Source: Candidatus Anoxychlamydiales bacterium (GTDB lineage Bacteria; Chlamydiota; Chlamydiia; Chlamydiales; SM23-39). From it: a DNA stretch of 9,243 nt. The DNA is taken from the NCBI GenBank assembly GCA_011064905.1, contig JAAKFW010000044.1:1-9243 (forward strand). Direction: 5' to 3'. Shown here in pieces: positions 6,692 through 9,243 of this stretch (position 1 is the first letter of the stretch; each line of letters opens with the position of its first letter). The notes beneath the pieces are model-generated. The model saw only the letters and a list, made by a program, of their open reading frames with translations, did no database searches and had not been told where the DNA came from. Both the position numbers and the translations under genes were made by a program.

Positions 6692-7032
6692 CTCATTCGC
6701 GAGCTGCTAACAAAGATTCAAAAGGCTTTTCCAGGGTGCATAGGAGTGTCTTTAAGAGCCCTAAGCAATACTTCTGAAGGTATTGTGCCATTGCTAAGAG
6801 AAGGTCGTCTAAAAGATGGAGTAATGAGATAAGAGAGTGGATAGGAATTAAAAAAGTTCTAAATCAGTTACAGGCGGCTGTTTAAAAAAATAATTTAAGC
6901 GACAACTATGCTGAGAGTCACCGAGAATGGGCGAAAATTAAAACTTATATGATGAATGGCATTACATCTCTTTTAGAAATGAAAGATACTGAAAAAGCAC
7001 TAAAACATGAAACGTTTATCAAAATCTTTTGA
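6692..7032 (+). pseudogene. Degraded coding region of unknown identity
   Basis: Reading the plus strand, a frame runs from 6692 to a TAA at 6830-6832 and encodes an amphipathic, gene-like sequence (K-I-Q-K-A-F-P-G-C-I-G-V-S-L-R-A-L-S). A shift to the next frame near 6817 continues as N-E-I-R-E-W-I-G-I-K-K-V-L-N-Q-L-Q-A-A-V to a TAA at 6883-6885. The same frame then stays open as a charged helical stretch (H-R-E-W-A-K-I-K-T-Y-M-M-N-G, then S-L-L-E-M-K-D-T-E-K-A-L-K-H-E) to a TGA at 7030-7032. One frameshift and one internal stop would join these into about 110 residues of a formerly helical protein. There is no convincing start codon with a ribosome binding site. I do not recognise the family, and chance open frames are a real alternative in DNA of this composition. 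Confidence 0.3.
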
Positions 7033-7158
7033 TGCTCAAAAATTTTCAAAATAATAATTAAAAATGGATTTGTTTTGAAAAATGAATCATGTACTGGATT
7101 TAAATCTATATTTTTTAATAATAGATCCCTTTTTTATTGGGAAAAATAGATAAATCCT

Positions 7159-9009
7159 CTAATCATTTTGCAAAATTCTGGAACTATCATTTCGTACACC
7201 AGTAATCTTTTCGAAACCAAAATTTGAACCAGAAGCGGTAAAATTTTCTTCAGTTGTATCTGCATGACATATGTTATTTACATATTCACCTACATGATTT
7301 CCGAGAGTTACATCAGGATCAGAAGCATTGAAAAGAGCAACTACTTTTTCAGGAAATTTTAATTTAAGATTTTGAGCAAGTAATAATAAATCTGTTTTTT
7401 CATCATATAAATTCACAATACAATCTAAATTTTTGTTACCAGAGTGCTTTTTCTTGTATTCTTGTAAAATACTTTCAAATTCAGTTCCATCACAATTTTT
7501 ATATATTCCTCTTGGGGTATTTCGATGGCGTGGATTTACAAATATTTTTTCAGGCGAAGATTTGGATTGAAGTAAAGCATCAAAAAACGCTCTCCAATAT
7601 ACATTTGGATCTCCTCTCCACACACCCAAGCCTACAGCAGGAAATACAGCATATCCATTTTTTGCTGCTTCAAAAGCAGTTTTATACGTATGAGTCATAA
7701 TCTTTCGGTCAACAGTATGATCATTGTTATTTTTAACCTTTAAATTTGTTGGTGTAGCAAAACCTCTTATTCCACACGCGCTAATTAGTAAAATATCATC
7801 TTTTGTATTTGGTTCTCTTTTTCTGATTTTATATCCTTTATCAACATATGAATAATATTTATCCGTCTTAATCACTAAAGCTGCTACTTGATATAAAGTT
7901 AGATCCATTACATCTTCAAATGATAGCATCGTATCATTTTTAACAAATCCCAAATCTTTAGGATTAGATTTGATATTTTGCAAAAAATCTTTAACTGGTT
8001 TTGGTCCTTTATTAAGAAGATCTGTCATAGTCCACATATCTCCTTCATCTCCAGGTAATATTACTAATTTACTTTCATCAAACGCTTTTTTTAAGCCTAA
8101 ATAGAAAGCTTTTGGAATTAAAGGAGATATATGAACTTTTTGATCGTTAAGCATATCTTTAATTTCTTTAGCTGAGATTTTAAAGGTGTTTGAACCTAGA
8201 TAATCGGATAAGTTTTCTTCTTTTTGAAACGTTGCCCCATAAGGCCCAGGTTCATAACGCTTGGTCTTTTTTCCTTTTGCATTAAATTGAATTACGTGAC
8301 TATCAGGTAAAGAGTATATATATTTGCGAACTTCTTCATGTGAATCAACAAATGCAAATAATTCACCTGTTCCAGGCTGAGTAGTAGGGACTTTTAAAGC
8401 TTCAAAGAATAAATTAGAAGGTCTAACATCTAAATAAGTTAAATGGACTTTTGGATCTTTTTCAAACCCATAAAAATTAAAAGCCGGTGTTGCATTGAGA
8501 GTTTCTTTTAATGCCTTACTTAATGAAGATTTGGGGTTATTTATAGCAAGATTTTTTAAAATTACATCAACAACTTTTTTTTCTTTATAGTAAGAAATCA
8601 AATCAACAAAAAATAGAGTAGGTCCCATAAAAAATTCAGCAAAACCTCTAACTATTTGTCTATTTAAAACAGATCTATTTTCTTTTGATACACTGAGGTG
8701 CAAAAAAGCATTGCATGCAATCCTACAAATACCGACAACAAAATTAAAACCTAAAATATATCCTGCGATTTTAGATATAGAGTTAATGGGTTTCCAAATA
8801 CGTATTGCCGTTCGTGTATCTACATCTGATCCATGCAACATACGTACAGCGATTTTTCTAGAAGAAAAGTCAAAACCAAAAACAGGATTTATATCTATAC
8901 TATTTTTTTCAATTGTTTTTGGAGAGGGTATAGAATTTATATGTTCCGTACTATCTTTTCCTTTGAAAAAAAAAGGTTGAGGCAGATGTAATTTAGACAA
9001 AAAGCTCAT
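7159..9009 (-). CDS. Orphan 616-residue protein with two N-terminal hydrophobic segments; candidate secreted effector
   Basis: I do not recognise a named family. Two hydrophobic stretches lie at about 80-105 (I-A-G-Y-I-L-G-F-N-F-V-V-G-I-C-R-I) and 122-141 (G-F-A-E-F-F-M-G-P-T-L-F-F-V-D-L-I), separated by a short charged loop containing R-G-x-x-E, which suggests a membrane hairpin. A large soluble part follows. Near the end, I-L-L-I-S-A-C-G-I-R-G at 406-416, A-A-K-N-G-Y-A-V-F-P-A-V-G-L-G-V-W at 448-464 and N-A-S-D-P-D-V-T-L-G-N at 561-571 look like glycine-rich turns of an alpha/beta nucleotide-binding fold, faintly macrodomain-like but in an unusual order. The last 36 residues are polar with a Glu-Glu pair 29 residues from the end and a Leu at the fourth-last position, compatible with a type IV secretion tail. 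The ATG at 9007-9009 has only a weak AAAGAA ribosome site. There is no classical cleavable signal peptide. Function is unknown; membrane and effector roles are inference. Confidence 0.85.
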   Translation of the reverse strand: MSFLSKLHLPQPFFFKGKDSTEHINSIPSPKTIEKNSIDINPVFGFDFSSRKIAVRMLHGSDVDTRTAIRIWKPINSISKIAGYILGFNFVVGICRIACNAFLHLSVSKENRSVLNRQIVRGFAEFFMGPTLFFVDLISYYKEKKVVDVILKNLAINNPKSSLSKALKETLNATPAFNFYGFEKDPKVHLTYLDVRPSNLFFEALKVPTTQPGTGELFAFVDSHEEVRKYIYSLPDSHVIQFNAKGKKTKRYEPGPYGATFQKEENLSDYLGSNTFKISAKEIKDMLNDQKVHISPLIPKAFYLGLKKAFDESKLVILPGDEGDMWTMTDLLNKGPKPVKDFLQNIKSNPKDLGFVKNDTMLSFEDVMDLTLYQVAALVIKTDKYYSYVDKGYKIRKREPNTKDDILLISACGIRGFATPTNLKVKNNNDHTVDRKIMTHTYKTAFEAAKNGYAVFPAVGLGVWRGDPNVYWRAFFDALLQSKSSPEKIFVNPRHRNTPRGIYKNCDGTEFESILQEYKKKHSGNKNLDCIVNLYDEKTDLLLLAQNLKLKFPEKVVALFNASDPDVTLGNHVGEYVNNICHADTTEENFTASGSNFGFEKITGVRNDSSRILQND

Positions 9010-9055
9010 AATTTTCTTTGATTTTATTATCAGTTCTTTATTTTAATAATAATTT

Positions 9056-9084
9056 ATTTTAACACTCTTTTTAATAAAATTCAA
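9056..9084 (-). promoter_or_regulatory. Candidate promoter of the 616-residue orphan gene
   Basis: On the minus strand TTGAAT (9079-9084) and TAAAAT (9056-9061) are separated by exactly 17 bases and match four and five of six consensus positions. Transcription would start near 9049 and leave an untranslated leader of about 40 bases. The surrounding DNA is very AT-rich, so chance matches are more likely here than at the ATPase promoter. Confidence 0.5.
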
Positions 9085-9243
9085 TGTTTTTCTGGTGTTC
9101 AATTTTTACGCACTAAACTTAATGAAGCCAGATAAAAAGAAAGTAAACTAAATTATTTAAACATCACCTAAACAGCTGGTTTTATTAAAGTTATTTAATC
9201 CCATTTACTCCGGTTTACACACCTAAAATAGAGTTCGGCTCTC

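Noticed and set aside
7121..7150. Possible terminator after the 616-residue gene (TCCC and GGGA around an AT-rich loop)
   Set aside because: The stem has only four base pairs, and T-runs are expected everywhere in this AT-rich stretch.

Overview
The window is AT-rich accessory DNA from a bacterium. The gene content (a Fic protein, a RhuM-type virulence-associated protein, an XRE antitoxin remnant, a mobile-element topoisomerase III, an AAA/DUF4143 ATPase and a large orphan protein with membrane segments) is typical of genomic islands in amoeba-associated or intracellular bacteria such as Legionellales or Parachlamydia-like Chlamydiae. The sequence alone does not let me choose between these. 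No rRNA, tRNA, CRISPR array, integrase or intact insertion sequence is visible.

Layout. 2-106 (+) is the C-terminal tail of an XRE/HigA-like antitoxin cut by the window edge. 135-371 (+) is a small unknown ORF with a good ribosome binding site. 344-763 (-) is a RhuM-family gene broken right after its Y-R-V-N-S motif. 884-2224 (-) is a class II Fic protein with a C-terminal winged helix. 2225-2723 holds a cluster of TTGGTAG/CTACCAA operator-like sites, a candidate fic promoter and one copy of a dispersed repeat. 2724-5036 (+) is topoisomerase III. 5037-5315 holds a degenerate repeat copy and a strong sigma70-like promoter. 5316-6500 (+) is the AAA/DUF4143 ATPase. 6501-7158 holds another repeat copy and a degraded coding region, and I see nothing else in it. 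7159-9009 (-) is a 616-residue orphan with two hydrophobic segments, preceded by its own promoter. 9085-9243 shows nothing I can name.

How the parts relate. The genes do not form one operon: strands alternate, and several genes have their own promoter-like sequence. What ties the region together is a short dispersed repeat of about 39 bp, found between rhuM and fic, between fic and topB, degenerately between topB and the ATPase, and after the ATPase. Every copy has the same orientation although the genes do not. In the two copies flanking fic the repeat can fold into a hairpin whose stem sequence differs while pairing is largely kept. This suggests a modular island built from single-gene cassettes bounded by a structured repeat. 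That repeat and the fic operator cluster are the two observations most worth following.
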